NCBI GenBank assembly: GCA_031263195.1
Contig: JAISGD010000032.1
Location: 1-33,564 of the forward strand
Reading direction: 5' to 3'
Origin: Campylobacteraceae bacterium
GTDB lineage: Bacteria; Campylobacterota; Campylobacteria; Campylobacterales; Campylobacteraceae
Length of the DNA stretch: 33,564 nucleotides
Part shown: positions 1 through 8,124 of the stretch, one piece after another
Position numbering within the stretch: position 1 is the stretch's first letter
How the letters are laid out: each line of letters starts with the position of its first letter
Program-made: the position numbers and the translations under genes
The notes under the pieces: generated by a model
Told to the model about the DNA's origin: nothing
Seen by the model: only the letters and a program-made list of their open reading frames with translations
Database searches by the model: none

Positions 1-52
1 CGTATAGTGTGATATTGTTGAACTCTCTTAAAGAGGAATGCGGTTATTTATT

Positions 53-112
53 CCCCTTAAGACCCCCTCGCATAGAGAATTAGGTTCTCTTTAGGGGTGA
101 AATGCGAGGGGG
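53..112. repeat. Nested inverted repeats over the 3' end of the DJ-1 gene
   Basis: A 10-bp perfect inverted repeat (63-72 with 103-112, CCCCCTCGCA / TGCGAGGGGG) encloses a 6-bp one (74-79 with 85-90). A third pair (53-57 with 93-97, CCCCT/AGGGG) crosses the first, so two mutually exclusive folds or a pseudoknot are possible. The stop codon of the DJ-1 gene lies in the inner hairpin. There is no T-run after the stem on either strand, so it is not a textbook terminator. It could act as an RNA-end stabiliser or be the remnant of a small repeat element. Confidence 0.6.
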
Positions 113-670
113 GGAGTAAGTTAAAACAGCTTGACGGATAGATGCTGCTTTGACTTTACCTTCCAATTTTTCCAATATAAACAACGCGAAATCGATAGCC
201 GTAGCGGGGCCTTGCGAAGTGATAATATTCTCACTGTTTGCCACGACTTTTTTATCCGCAGTATATGATAAGCCCCCCCCCATACCAATCGCATGTTCCA
301 TTGACGGGTAGCAGGTATATTCGCCCTTTAAAACTCCGGCTGTTTTTAGGACATACGGTGCAGCGCATATCGCAGCAAGCGTTTTGCCCGCTTTTTCATG
401 AGCTCGCAGCATATCCAGCAGTTTTGCAGATTTGGCGAGATTTTTATGCCCTTCGTTGCCTCCTGGTAATACTATCATATCAAAATCGCTCTCTTTTACG
501 TCTTCCAAAAGCGTATCTGCCGTAACGACGACATTATTCGCACCCTTAGCGCTCTGCTCCAAAAGCGATGCTGTTACAACCTCAACGCCGCCCCTTCGCA
601 AAACATCTATAACGGCTATCGCCTCTATCTCTTCAAAACCATCTGCCAATGGCACTAAAACTCTTGACAT
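80..670 (-). CDS. DJ-1/PfpI (YajL/ThiJ-like) family protein
   Basis: A 196-residue cytoplasmic protein of the DJ-1/PfpI superfamily (stress-associated deglycase/chaperone-like proteins; the exact substrate cannot be told). The conserved acid is in GFEEIE (about residue 14), the nucleophile elbow Cys is C102 in AICAAPY, and a TSQGP segment follows at 151-155. The ATG at 670 is preferred over an upstream in-frame start because AAGGAG lies seven bases upstream and the family begins with this residue pattern. Two oddities: residues 130-133 are encoded by a run of nine G on the coding strand (273-281), and the last 15 or so residues (from about TYSPPR) have no family counterpart and are encoded by the hairpin region at 53-114. 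It is transcribed after mutS2, with about 110 bases between them. Confidence 0.9.
   Translation of the reverse strand: MSRVLVPLADGFEEIEAIAVIDVLRRGGVEVVTASLLEQSAKGANNVVVTADTLLEDVKESDFDMIVLPGGNEGHKNLAKSAKLLDMLRAHEKAGKTLAAICAAPYVLKTAGVLKGEYTCYPSMEHAIGMGGGLSYTADKKVVANSENIITSQGPATAIDFALFILEKLEGKVKAASIRQAVLTYSPPRISPLKRT
273..281 (-). repeat. Homopolymer G9 tract inside the DJ-1 gene
   Basis: Nine consecutive C on the plus strand read as G9 in the coding strand, spanning the G of an ATG codon and three glycine codons. Runs of this length are the classic slipped-strand phase-variation sites of Campylobacter and Helicobacter. The present length keeps the gene in frame. Confidence 0.85.
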
Positions 671-778
671 TTCGTACTCCTTGTTTAGAATTTTATGGCG
701 CAAACGCCAAACCCGCCCCTGCTGATCAATAAATACTGAACTCTTGTCGGATAGGATATTTTACACTATACGGTTAAA

Positions 779-2977
779 TCAAAGCTTTACTATCACGGCT
801 CCCGCTCCGCCTTGATTGACGGGAGCGTCAAAAAACTCTTTAACACTTGGGTGCGTTTTTAAAAAGTTTCTCACGGCGAATGCCAGTTTTCCCGTGCCTA
901 CGCCATGATATATACGTACTTCGTCAAATCCCGCTAAAAGCGCGTCGGATAGAAATTTATCGCTCTTTTCTATAGCTTCGTCGGCGCGCAAGGCATGCAA
1001 ATCAAGTGTAACGCTCGCCGATTGCGGACGCTCATGAGAGATATTTGTTTTTACAACCTTTTTCGGCTCTAAAGCAGATATTTTTTTCAAAGAACTCTTC
1101 AAAAGACGCATTGTGATACCGTCCGTATCCACGCTCGCTTCATCTTTTTTAAGAGCCGTTATAACGCCTTTTATCGTACCGTATTTGACTCTGTCTCCTA
1201 CTTTTAACTCTTCGTTTTTAAAAGGCTTTGGCGGAGTAATATTTTTTTTAGCTTTGTCGGCTCTGTTTAAAAGTTTGTGCACCTCTTTGCTCTCATTTTG
1301 ACGTGCGGCAGCTTTGGCGAGATTTACCGCTTCTTGATACTCGCGTTCAAATCCAAACCTCAACGCTTCAAACTCTTTAACCTGAATCTCTTTTTGCTCT
1401 TCCAGCGAGTCGGAGAGTTTCTCTATTTTACGCGTTTTTTCCTCTATCTCTTTGAGTTTTTCTCTTGTTTTTAACTCCAAATCTATATTTTTTTGTATCA
1501 AATCGTTTAGTTTCTCTTTATCCTCGCCGTATAAAACACGTGCCTTTTCCACGATATTTTGCGCTATGCCATATCTCAAAGCCGTTTCAAACGCATAGCT
1601 TTTGCCTATAGTTCCGGCTAAAAAACCGTATGTCGGACGCTGCGTTTTTTCATCGTATAAAGCTGCCAAAAGCTCCACTTGTTCGTTCGCTGCGAGCATT
1701 GAAGCAAGCCGCTTATGGTGAGTGGTGATAATAATTTTTATACCTTTTTTGATCAAAAACTCCAAAATGGCGCAAAAGAGATTTGCTGCCTCGTCGGCGT
1801 CCGTACCGAGCTCTATCTCATCTACACCTACCAAAGCGGCGTTTAGCGTAAAAAGTCTGTTAAACTCCATCATGCGTCCGGCGAATGTAGAGATATCGTT
1901 TTTGACGTTTTGCGTATCTTCTATCACGGCTCTTATATGCTTGAAACTTCCGATATGCGAATGCACTGCGTCTATTTTCATCGGCAACAGGTATTTTGCT
2001 AAAAACGCGGCGCTTAACACAGACTTTAAAAGCATCGTTTTACCGCCGGCATTCACGCCCGTTATAAGCAAAATACTCTTTTTAAATTCAACGCTCACTC
2101 TTTTGGGCTCTTTTAGCGCCGGATGAGCGAACTCTTTTAAAACCATCTCTTTATCTCTGCCGGGCAAGATAAATTCCATATCGTTCGCTTTGGCGAACAT
2201 AACGCGCGATAAGTAGTTGTCAAAACGGTCGAACTCTCTATTGATAAACTTCAAAAAAAGTCTTTCTTTCTCAAACTCAGCGCTTATTTTTTTAGCGTAC
2301 TCGTATATAAGAGCTTCTTTTTGACTTAAAATATCCGCTTCTTGCTTTTGATAACCAGTAAGCGCGCTTGGCGTAACATAAAAATACCCGCCGGCACTGC
2401 GTCCCGCAACCGTTCCTTTAATCGCGCGCATATACCCGCCGCGCAACAATAAAGCCTCTTGAGAGTTGATAAAATGTATCTGTGTATCCACCAAAAATTC
2501 TTGCAGTTTTGAAGATGATATGAGTGACTTTAAAACTCCGCTTATCTTCTCTTTGACTATTTTAAGAGAAGAGTTTATCGCGGCAAATCTTGAGTCTATC
2601 TCTTCTTTCAATCCGCCTTTATCGTCAAACCAGCTCTCTATATTTAAAACAGAATGCGGGATATTTATACCCAAGATCCACTCGGCTGCCATACCTTCAA
2701 ACTTTTTTGATTTGAGATATAAAAAATAGCGCACTATTTTGACAAATTCCCAAATCTCGTCTATGTGCAGTGTACCGCGTTTTGAAAGGTGTATGAGTTT
2801 AACGTCAAGATTTGGCACGGAAGGAGGCGGTGTGAGTTCATATCTGCAAAGCTCATTTATAAAACGAAAATGTAAAGCGCTGTCTCCCTCTATAAAGAGT
2901 GGTTTTTCACGCGCCAGATAGTTTTTGTAACGCGCGATATAATCGTCCAGGTCGAGAGAGGCTATAAGTTTGTCCAC
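779..2977 (-). CDS. mutS2: MutS2 family ATPase with C-terminal Smr domain
   Basis: A 732-residue MutS2 protein, a cytoplasmic DNA-binding ATPase/endonuclease linked to suppression of homologous recombination and, in some bacteria, rescue of collided ribosomes. The N-terminal two fifths are MutS-like lever/clamp. Walker A GVNAGGKT is at 307-314, with a Walker B/Glu segment VGVDEIELGTD further on. A charged coiled coil lies at about 480-590, and the C-terminal Smr nuclease domain (about 658-732) carries LDLHA and HGVGTG. MutS mismatch-recognition domain I is absent, as expected for MutS2. The start is GTG, sharing one base with the TAG of the upstream membrane-protein gene (TAGTG), implying translational coupling. 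From memory, mutS2 - membrane protein - murC is also the C. jejuni order. Confidence 0.96.
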   Translation of the reverse strand: MDKLIASLDLDDYIARYKNYLAREKPLFIEGDSALHFRFINELCRYELTPPPSVPNLDVKLIHLSKRGTLHIDEIWEFVKIVRYFLYLKSKKFEGMAAEWILGINIPHSVLNIESWFDDKGGLKEEIDSRFAAINSSLKIVKEKISGVLKSLISSSKLQEFLVDTQIHFINSQEALLLRGGYMRAIKGTVAGRSAGGYFYVTPSALTGYQKQEADILSQKEALIYEYAKKISAEFEKERLFLKFINREFDRFDNYLSRVMFAKANDMEFILPGRDKEMVLKEFAHPALKEPKRVSVEFKKSILLITGVNAGGKTMLLKSVLSAAFLAKYLLPMKIDAVHSHIGSFKHIRAVIEDTQNVKNDISTFAGRMMEFNRLFTLNAALVGVDEIELGTDADEAANLFCAILEFLIKKGIKIIITTHHKRLASMLAANEQVELLAALYDEKTQRPTYGFLAGTIGKSYAFETALRYGIAQNIVEKARVLYGEDKEKLNDLIQKNIDLELKTREKLKEIEEKTRKIEKLSDSLEEQKEIQVKEFEALRFGFEREYQEAVNLAKAAARQNESKEVHKLLNRADKAKKNITPPKPFKNEELKVGDRVKYGTIKGVITALKKDEASVDTDGITMRLLKSSLKKISALEPKKVVKTNISHERPQSASVTLDLHALRADEAIEKSDKFLSDALLAGFDEVRIYHGVGTGKLAFAVRNFLKTHPSVKEFFDAPVNQGGAGAVIVKL

Positions 2978-3315
2978 TATTTGATCTCACAGTTTTCTAT
3001 AGAAACGATAGCCTGTCCCCTACTGTTTTTATGAGTGAAGACTTTTGTGCCGCCGACAAACGTAAAATCGTCCGATGTTACTTCATGCCCTTCGCAAACG
3101 AGGGTTTTATTTTGGTCGAAAGCATTTAAAATCTCTCTGTCTACCCTGCTTTGCTTTGCATAGTTTATCTCGTATAATGCAATAATGCCGATAAGCGACA
3201 GTATCAATGCGCCGACAATAAAACGCTTTGCGAGTGTAAATCTACCGCCTTTCAAATATAAAATAAACAGTAGCATAAGCAGCAAAATAGCCGCCAAGCG
3301 TATAAAAATCACCAT
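2977..3315 (-). CDS. Small conserved inner-membrane protein
   Basis: A 112-residue protein with two hydrophobic helices (about 2-20 and 32-49) separated by a short positively charged loop, then a soluble tail of about 60 residues. The tail has two Cys (about 74 and 108), which could form a disulfide if it is periplasmic. The charge pattern is compatible with that. Its start overlaps the murC stop by one base (TAATG), and its stop overlaps the mutS2 GTG by one base, so the three genes are tightly coupled. I recognise the position, because C. jejuni has an integral membrane protein here, but not a function. Confidence 0.85.
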   Translation of the reverse strand: MVIFIRLAAILLLMLLFILYLKGGRFTLAKRFIVGALILSLIGIIALYEINYAKQSRVDREILNAFDQNKTLVCEGHEVTSDDFTFVGGTKVFTHKNSRGQAIVSIENCEIK

Positions 3316-4625
3316 TAAAAAGTTCCTCTTAACTGATATGTGATATCACCAGCGCCAAAACCGATAACAAGCCCTTTGTCTATCTTTTTTATAACGTTGT
3401 CGTCTTTTAAAACCAAAACGGCATTCTCTTCTCTTTCAACTCTATCGGCAAATATCGGACTGTATGAACCAAACTCGCTCTTAAAATCTATGTCTATTTT
3501 CGCTTCGCCTGCTGCATAAACAGGCAGGATTATCAACTCTCCAACGCCTTCAAAGCAACGCGTGAAAGCCTTCAGGTTATCTATAACGCGCGAATATTTA
3601 TGCGGCTGCCATATCGCCGTTATCTTATCAAAGTCCGCCGTTTGGGCGTAAATATCCGTAGATTCCAAAGTCGCTTTTATCTCTGTTGGATGATGCGCGT
3701 AATCGTCTATAACGGTAAAATCTTTTGAGTTTTTTATGATATCAAATCGTTTTTTAATACCTCTAAACTCTTTTAATTTTTCTCTTATCACTTCAAGCGG
3801 CAAATCATTTAGCGCCGCTAAAATCGCCAAAGAAGCGTCAAGCGCGATATGATAGCCGATACCGTACACTTCAAATAAACCCAAATCTTTAAGCGTAAAA
3901 ACAGTATACGGCTCGCCATTTTTTATGATATAACGCAGCTCCTTTATATCGCGGCTCGGGAAAAGTCTTATCGCTTCAAGCTTTGTCAAAGTACTCAAAA
4001 AATCGTCTTCAGCATTTATAACTCTTATCTTCGCGCTTAAAAGAAAATTTGTATACGCTCCGTAAAAACGGTTTAAATCGTGCCCGTAATGTTCCATATG
4101 CTCAGGTTCGGCGTTAGTCACTATAGCGATATAAGGGTTTGAATTCAAAAAACTCTCATCACTCTCGTCCGCTTCGAATACGATATTGCTGCCGTCACGC
4201 AAAAGCATATTTGAGTTGAACTGCTTGCTTATCGCGCCTATTATCATTGAGCCGTCTATAAGGGACGACAACATCGCGCTTGTAGTGCTTTTGCCATGCG
4301 CTCCGCATACTGAAAATACACGCTTTTCCTTTAAAATAAAAGGCAAGGCATCTTTTCTGGAGAAGATAGTTTTGCCATTGTTTTTAGCTTTGACAAGCTC
4401 TGTGTTGGACTCTTTTATGGCCGCCGAATAAACCACAAAATCTTGATCTGCGACAGCATTTTCATCATGAGGAATAGTTACTTTTACGCCCTCATCCTCA
4501 AGCTCTTTCGTTATCCTTGAAGCTTTGATATCAGAACCCGTTATCTCGTATCCTTGCTGTTTTAAAAATCTCGCCAATGCCGAAATACCGATGCCGCCAA
4601 TGCCTATAAAATGTATCTTTTTCAA
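3315..4625 (-). CDS. murC: UDP-N-acetylmuramate--L-alanine ligase MurC
   Basis: Cytoplasmic ATP-dependent ligase that adds L-Ala to UDP-MurNAc, the first amino-acid step of the peptidoglycan stem peptide. The 436 residues begin with the MurC nucleotide-binding motif HFIGIGGIGIS. The ATP loop GAHGKSTT is at 108-115, an EADESDESF segment follows, and the C-terminal domain carries DDYAHHPTEI. The start is TTG, directly after the TAA of the aminotransferase gene. It is chosen because the protein begins exactly at the canonical MKKIHFIGIGG of campylobacterial MurC and no ATG is nearby. Downstream it shares a base with the small membrane-protein gene. Confidence 0.96.
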   Translation of the reverse strand: MKKIHFIGIGGIGISALARFLKQQGYEITGSDIKASRITKELEDEGVKVTIPHDENAVADQDFVVYSAAIKESNTELVKAKNNGKTIFSRKDALPFILKEKRVFSVCGAHGKSTTSAMLSSLIDGSMIIGAISKQFNSNMLLRDGSNIVFEADESDESFLNSNPYIAIVTNAEPEHMEHYGHDLNRFYGAYTNFLLSAKIRVINAEDDFLSTLTKLEAIRLFPSRDIKELRYIIKNGEPYTVFTLKDLGLFEVYGIGYHIALDASLAILAALNDLPLEVIREKLKEFRGIKKRFDIIKNSKDFTVIDDYAHHPTEIKATLESTDIYAQTADFDKITAIWQPHKYSRVIDNLKAFTRCFEGVGELIILPVYAAGEAKIDIDFKSEFGSYSPIFADRVEREENAVLVLKDDNVIKKIDKGLVIGFGAGDITYQLRGTF

Positions 4626-5747
4626 TTATTTGCCTTTTATAAAGTCAGCTATTCTTTGTAAAGCATCTCTTAACTCTGTGCTTTCCAAAACAAGCGCTAT
4701 GCGTATATACTCTTTGCCGACACCTTCGCGTCCAAGATAACTTCCGGGTAAAACTTTGACATTTTTTCTCTTATAAAGCTCTTTCGCGAACTCTTCGTCA
4801 TTTTTAACTTTAAGCCAAATATAAAATGTCGCCTCGCTTTTATCAATGCCCAAAATCTCTTTTGCTATCTCAAAATTTTTAACATATTTCAGTCTTATTT
4901 TTTGCGTATGTTCGTCATCGCTCCACGCTTTAGCGGCAGCAAGCTGCATAGGAACGCCTGCCGTGCAACCTGCGTATGTTCTGTATTTGGCATACTCTGT
5001 CAATAAAGAGTTGTCTCCAGCTGCAAAACCGGAGCGCAAAGATGGCGCGCAAGAGCGTTTGGAGACAGAGTTTAATATTAAAATATTTTTAAAGCTACTG
5101 TTTCCCACCGCTATGCTCGCTTCTAAAAGCGAATGAGGCGGTTGATCGCAATAAATCTCGCTGTAACACTCATCATTTATCAATATAAACTTGTATTTCA
5201 ACGCCAACTCTACCCACTTTTTCATCTCTGCCAAGCTCATAACCGAAGCGGTCGGATTGGAAGGGGAGTTTAAAATCACCAAATCGCAACTGCTTAATAG
5301 TTTCTCATTAATACGCGGCTTAAAATCATTGTCCAATTCCAAGTAAACACTGCGTGCCCTTGAGGCTATTGCCGCACCCTCATAAATCTGATAAAAAGGA
5401 TTCGGATAAGCCATCAGCGGATTTGATTTGTTAAAAAGCAAAAATTGAGGCAGATTAAATAATACTTCTCTTGTGCCAAGAGTCGTTACAAGTTCATTTG
5501 GATGCAAAGAAATACCAAAACGTCTGCGCACAAAATCTATCTGCGCCTCACGTAACACTTGCTCACCCGCTGTTTTCGGATATTTGTTTAAAAAGCTCGC
5601 GCTGTTTTTGAAAGTCTCTATGATGAACTCAGGGGTTTCAAACTGCGGCTCGCCTATCGTTAAAACAAGCGGTTTCAGACTCTTATCGGGAACAATAGAG
5701 TCTAATAGGGTATTTAATTTCTCAAACGGATATGGTTGAAAACGCAT
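4626..5747 (-). CDS. PLP-dependent class I/II aminotransferase, DapC-like
   Basis: A 373-residue fold-type I aminotransferase. Substrate-loop and PLP motifs are visible: TIGEPQFETP (30-39), NSPSNPT (160-166), NDECYSEIY (191-199) and the Schiff-base Lys K230 in NSVSKRSCAPSLRSG. Campylobacterota members of this family are usually annotated as succinyldiaminopimelate transaminase (DapC, lysine and meso-DAP synthesis), which would suit its position directly upstream of murC. The substrate cannot be proved from sequence. Of two adjacent ATG codons (5750 and 5747) the second is preferred, because GAGGA sits at a normal distance and family members start near RFQPYPFEKL; a longer reading from 5813 has no ribosome-binding site. 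The gap to murC is zero bases. Confidence 0.9.
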   Translation of the reverse strand: MRFQPYPFEKLNTLLDSIVPDKSLKPLVLTIGEPQFETPEFIIETFKNSASFLNKYPKTAGEQVLREAQIDFVRRRFGISLHPNELVTTLGTREVLFNLPQFLLFNKSNPLMAYPNPFYQIYEGAAIASRARSVYLELDNDFKPRINEKLLSSCDLVILNSPSNPTASVMSLAEMKKWVELALKYKFILINDECYSEIYCDQPPHSLLEASIAVGNSSFKNILILNSVSKRSCAPSLRSGFAAGDNSLLTEYAKYRTYAGCTAGVPMQLAAAKAWSDDEHTQKIRLKYVKNFEIAKEILGIDKSEATFYIWLKVKNDEEFAKELYKRKNVKVLPGSYLGREGVGKEYIRIALVLESTELRDALQRIADFIKGK

Positions 5748-5817
5748 CATATTCCTCAAAAAAGCCAAATTTGGTAATTTTATCAGACAACGGCTTAAAA
5801 TAGTGGGTTTCATGAAT

Positions 5818-5834
5818 GCTATAAAAATTATAGC
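5818..5834 (-). promoter_or_regulatory. Candidate promoter and palindrome upstream of the aminotransferase-murC operon
   Basis: A perfect -10 hexamer TATAAT lies on the minus strand at 5832-5827, about 80 bases before the aminotransferase ATG. It sits inside a perfect 7-bp inverted repeat with a 3-base spacer (GCTATAA-AAA-TTATAGC, 5818-5834). No good -35 box is seen, which is common in Campylobacter. The palindrome could be an operator or simply a result of AT-rich sequence. Confidence 0.45.
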
Positions 5835-5881
5835 TTATCATATATCTATTTTCAGTTATTTATGATAGAATTTTAAAAGAT

Positions 5882-5925
5882 TTTGTGACAATCAAAGAAT
5901 AATTAAATTCAGTTTGTGATAAAAT
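5882..5925 (+). promoter_or_regulatory. Candidate promoter with CRP/FNR-like site for the multiheme cytochrome
   Basis: TAAAAT at 5920-5925 is a plausible -10 box about 35 bases before the cytochrome start codon. Upstream, 5882-5895 reads TTTGT-GACA-ATCAA, a 5-4-5 arrangement like an FNR/CRP-family site with one good half. Its centre is about 43 bases before the expected transcription start, close to the class II activator position. This would suit a respiratory gene, but the left half-site is poor. Confidence 0.35.
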
Positions 5926-5959
5926 TTCTTGATTGACACTTTTATTTAGGATTTATATT

Positions 5960-7180
5960 ATGAAAACAAAGCTAGTCTGTTTTGCGGGATTGATGATATT
6001 CTTGGCTTCTTTTGCTTACGCGCAATTAAGCGGAGCTGTTACAAGCTCTTATGTGTGTTTCAGCTGCCATAAGGATCAAGCCAAAGATTGGGCTACTACT
6101 TGGCATTCACGCTCTCACATTGACAGCAATCCTATATATAAAGCTATGATAAACTATATCAGCCGCGTTACGTATCAACCTGAAGAGAGCATACTTGTAG
6201 GCTGTGCGCAATGCCATAACCCAAAGATGACTATTAAAGAGATTAGCGGTAAAGATTCATTCAATTTAGCCAAAGTCTTGAATGTTGAAACAGAACAGAC
6301 AAAACGGGTAGAGGCTTCTGTCGGCGACGCCAATATCAAAGACGGTATCAGCTGCAATATCTGCCATAATGTTGAAAAGATAAACGAAAGTATGAATATG
6401 GAAATGAGAGGCTTTAAAGCCGTGGAGTGGGGTCCAAACGATGTGATTTTCGGACCTTTTGAAGATGACGGAAGAGCAGGCATCCACAAATCCATACAAA
6501 AAGAGCATTTTACCAATCCCGATAAACTTTGCATGGCTTGCCATTTCGGCGGAGAAACGGACAATAAAAACGGAGTTGAGCTATACGCAACAGGCAAAGA
6601 ATTTTTAGGAAGTGACGATACAAATCAAAGGTGCGCCGATTGTCATATGAGTACAAAAAGGAAAGGTATCATAACTCCCGAAATAACAAGACCCGGCATC
6701 GTAGCAAAAGAGAGAGAGATTCGTTCACACCTGTTTGAGGGTGCCAGAAACAGCGATATATTAAAAGATACAATAGCGCTTAATGCAAAACCTGAAGGCA
6801 ATAACATAATACTCGAACTTACAAATCTCACGCCTCACAAAGCCCCGACCGGTTTTGGCGGCAGAAGTATGGATGTAAAGATAGAGTTTAAAAACGGCGC
6901 GAACGTTGTGAATACGCAGACTTATACGCTTGAAATAGTATATGTAGACAAAAAAGGCAAAGAGATGGTGCCGTATATAGCGGCATCAATCAAAAGCGAT
7001 AACAGACTTGCTCCGAATGAGACAAGAAAATTGAGTATTCCGAAATTTCCCGGCGCCACGGATGTGAAAGTAACCGTAACTTACAGACTTGTAAGCGACA
7101 GAATATTAAAACTTATCAACTTTAGCGATGCTATATTCAGTAAAGATTATCCGGTCACGTCACTGGATGTAAAACTGTAG
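5960..7180 (+). CDS. Exported multiheme (five CxxCH) cytochrome c
   Basis: A 406-residue periplasmic c-type cytochrome. A signal peptide (residues 1-21, cut near AYA/Q) precedes five heme-binding motifs: CFSCH (33-37), CAQCH (82-86), CNICH (132-136), CMACH (191-195) and CADCH (225-229). Further His residues (for example H49, H53, H175, H183) could act as distal ligands. The heme region resembles cytochrome c554-type multiheme proteins. The last 150 or so residues lack Cys and look like a beta-sandwich domain. The ATG at 5960 is chosen over an upstream TTG because it starts the signal peptide. The gene stands alone, divergent from the aminotransferase and convergent with the nitrilase-like gene. 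The electron-transfer partner and substrate are unknown; heme attachment would need CcsBA, encoded at 17896-21006. Confidence 0.88.
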   Translation: MKTKLVCFAGLMIFLASFAYAQLSGAVTSSYVCFSCHKDQAKDWATTWHSRSHIDSNPIYKAMINYISRVTYQPEESILVGCAQCHNPKMTIKEISGKDSFNLAKVLNVETEQTKRVEASVGDANIKDGISCNICHNVEKINESMNMEMRGFKAVEWGPNDVIFGPFEDDGRAGIHKSIQKEHFTNPDKLCMACHFGGETDNKNGVELYATGKEFLGSDDTNQRCADCHMSTKRKGIITPEITRPGIVAKEREIRSHLFEGARNSDILKDTIALNAKPEGNNIILELTNLTPHKAPTGFGGRSMDVKIEFKNGANVVNTQTYTLEIVYVDKKGKEMVPYIAASIKSDNRLAPNETRKLSIPKFPGATDVKVTVTYRLVSDRILKLINFSDAIFSKDYPVTSLDVKL

Positions 7181-7181
7181 C

Positions 7182-7216
7182 AAAAAATAAAAAGGGGGCA
7201 AGGTTTAACTTGCCTC
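7182..7216 (-). terminator. Rho-independent terminator between convergent genes
   Basis: Stem GGCAAG (7197-7202) / CTTGCC (7209-7214), extendable by a G-T and a G-C pair, with loop gtttaa. Read on the minus strand it is followed by CCC, T5, A, T6, an excellent terminator for the metX-xseB-nitrilase unit. On the plus strand the same stem lies just after the cytochrome stop but lacks a good T-run. The remaining bases 7217-7323 show nothing else. Confidence 0.75.
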
Positions 7217-7323
7217 TGATTTAATCCCGCGTTTTTATTAACAGCAGAAAAAACTACTTACGGCAGACTAAAAAATTCCACTCTTAGAATCGTAAAAGGC
7301 AACCGAACAGATTTACCAAGTCT

Positions 7324-8124
7324 TTACAAAAGATCTTTTTTAATGAGTTGATTTCTAAATCCCCATGCTTTTCTGGCCTCAGAAACAGTATCGACATCTA
7401 TTTCGCTTACAAGCATCTCTTCGCCGTCGCCCAATGAAGCTTCGATTATACCATCAGGCGAATAAAGCGCACTATTGCCGTAAAAATGCCATGCGTGCGT
7501 TTTATCCTTAAAACTTCCTATTCTATTAACACGCAGAATATAAGTGCCATTTAAAAACGCTCTGGTTTTTAATAGTTCGTTCCACCTCGCGCATGATTCA
7601 AACGCGCTGACACTGGGCATCAAAACCAAATCCACCCTCTTTTTCATTACCTGCTGCCAAAGTAAATCAAAATGTGCCTCAAAACCGCTGATAATACCTA
7701 TCTTTAATCCATCATGCGTAAATATCGGCACGGATATATCTTTTGCGTTATTGGCAAAAAACCTATCTTCGTCCCAATGTTTGTAATTTATCAAAAACTT
7801 TTGTTCATAAAATAGCGTAATGCTTGGCGTAAAACGCGCAACAACTTTGTAAAGTCCCTCTTTTTTGTACAAAATCACAGGTGCTATTATCGTAATGTTA
7901 TGTTCTTTGGCGAGCTTTCTGAAAAGTGTGAGCTTATGTTCGGATTGCTCTTTTATCATAGAGACGGGAATCTTCTCAAGCTCTTTAAAAAAGCTGTTCA
8001 GCACATATTCGCCAAGCACTATGAGATTGATACCGCTTTTAGCGCAAACTCTCGCGTAGTAGTCCGCTTTTGCCTCACTCATAGGAAGCGTTTGGAGTTG
8101 AATAGCCGCTATTTTGATACTCAT
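7324..8124 (-). CDS. Carbon-nitrogen hydrolase (nitrilase) fold protein lacking the catalytic Cys
   Basis: A 266-residue protein of the nitrilase/CN-hydrolase superfamily. It opens with IKIAAIQLQTLP; the expected Glu is E39 (LGEYV) and the Lys K109 (YEQKFL). At the nucleophile position, normally G-x-x-x-C-(Y/F)-(D/E), it reads GIISGFEAHFD, with Gly147 where Cys should be. It is therefore probably not an amidase or nitrilase of the standard mechanism, unless another residue substitutes. From memory, related Campylobacter proteins at this locus have a similar GFEAHFD segment, so this may be lineage-wide. ATG overlaps the xseB stop by four bases (ATGA). It is the last gene of the unit before the terminator at 7182-7216. 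Confidence 0.85.
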   Translation of the reverse strand: MSIKIAAIQLQTLPMSEAKADYYARVCAKSGINLIVLGEYVLNSFFKELEKIPVSMIKEQSEHKLTLFRKLAKEHNITIIAPVILYKKEGLYKVVARFTPSITLFYEQKFLINYKHWDEDRFFANNAKDISVPIFTHDGLKIGIISGFEAHFDLLWQQVMKKRVDLVLMPSVSAFESCARWNELLKTRAFLNGTYILRVNRIGSFKDKTHAWHFYGNSALYSPDGIIEASLGDGEEMLVSEIDVDTVSEARKAWGFRNQLIKKDLL

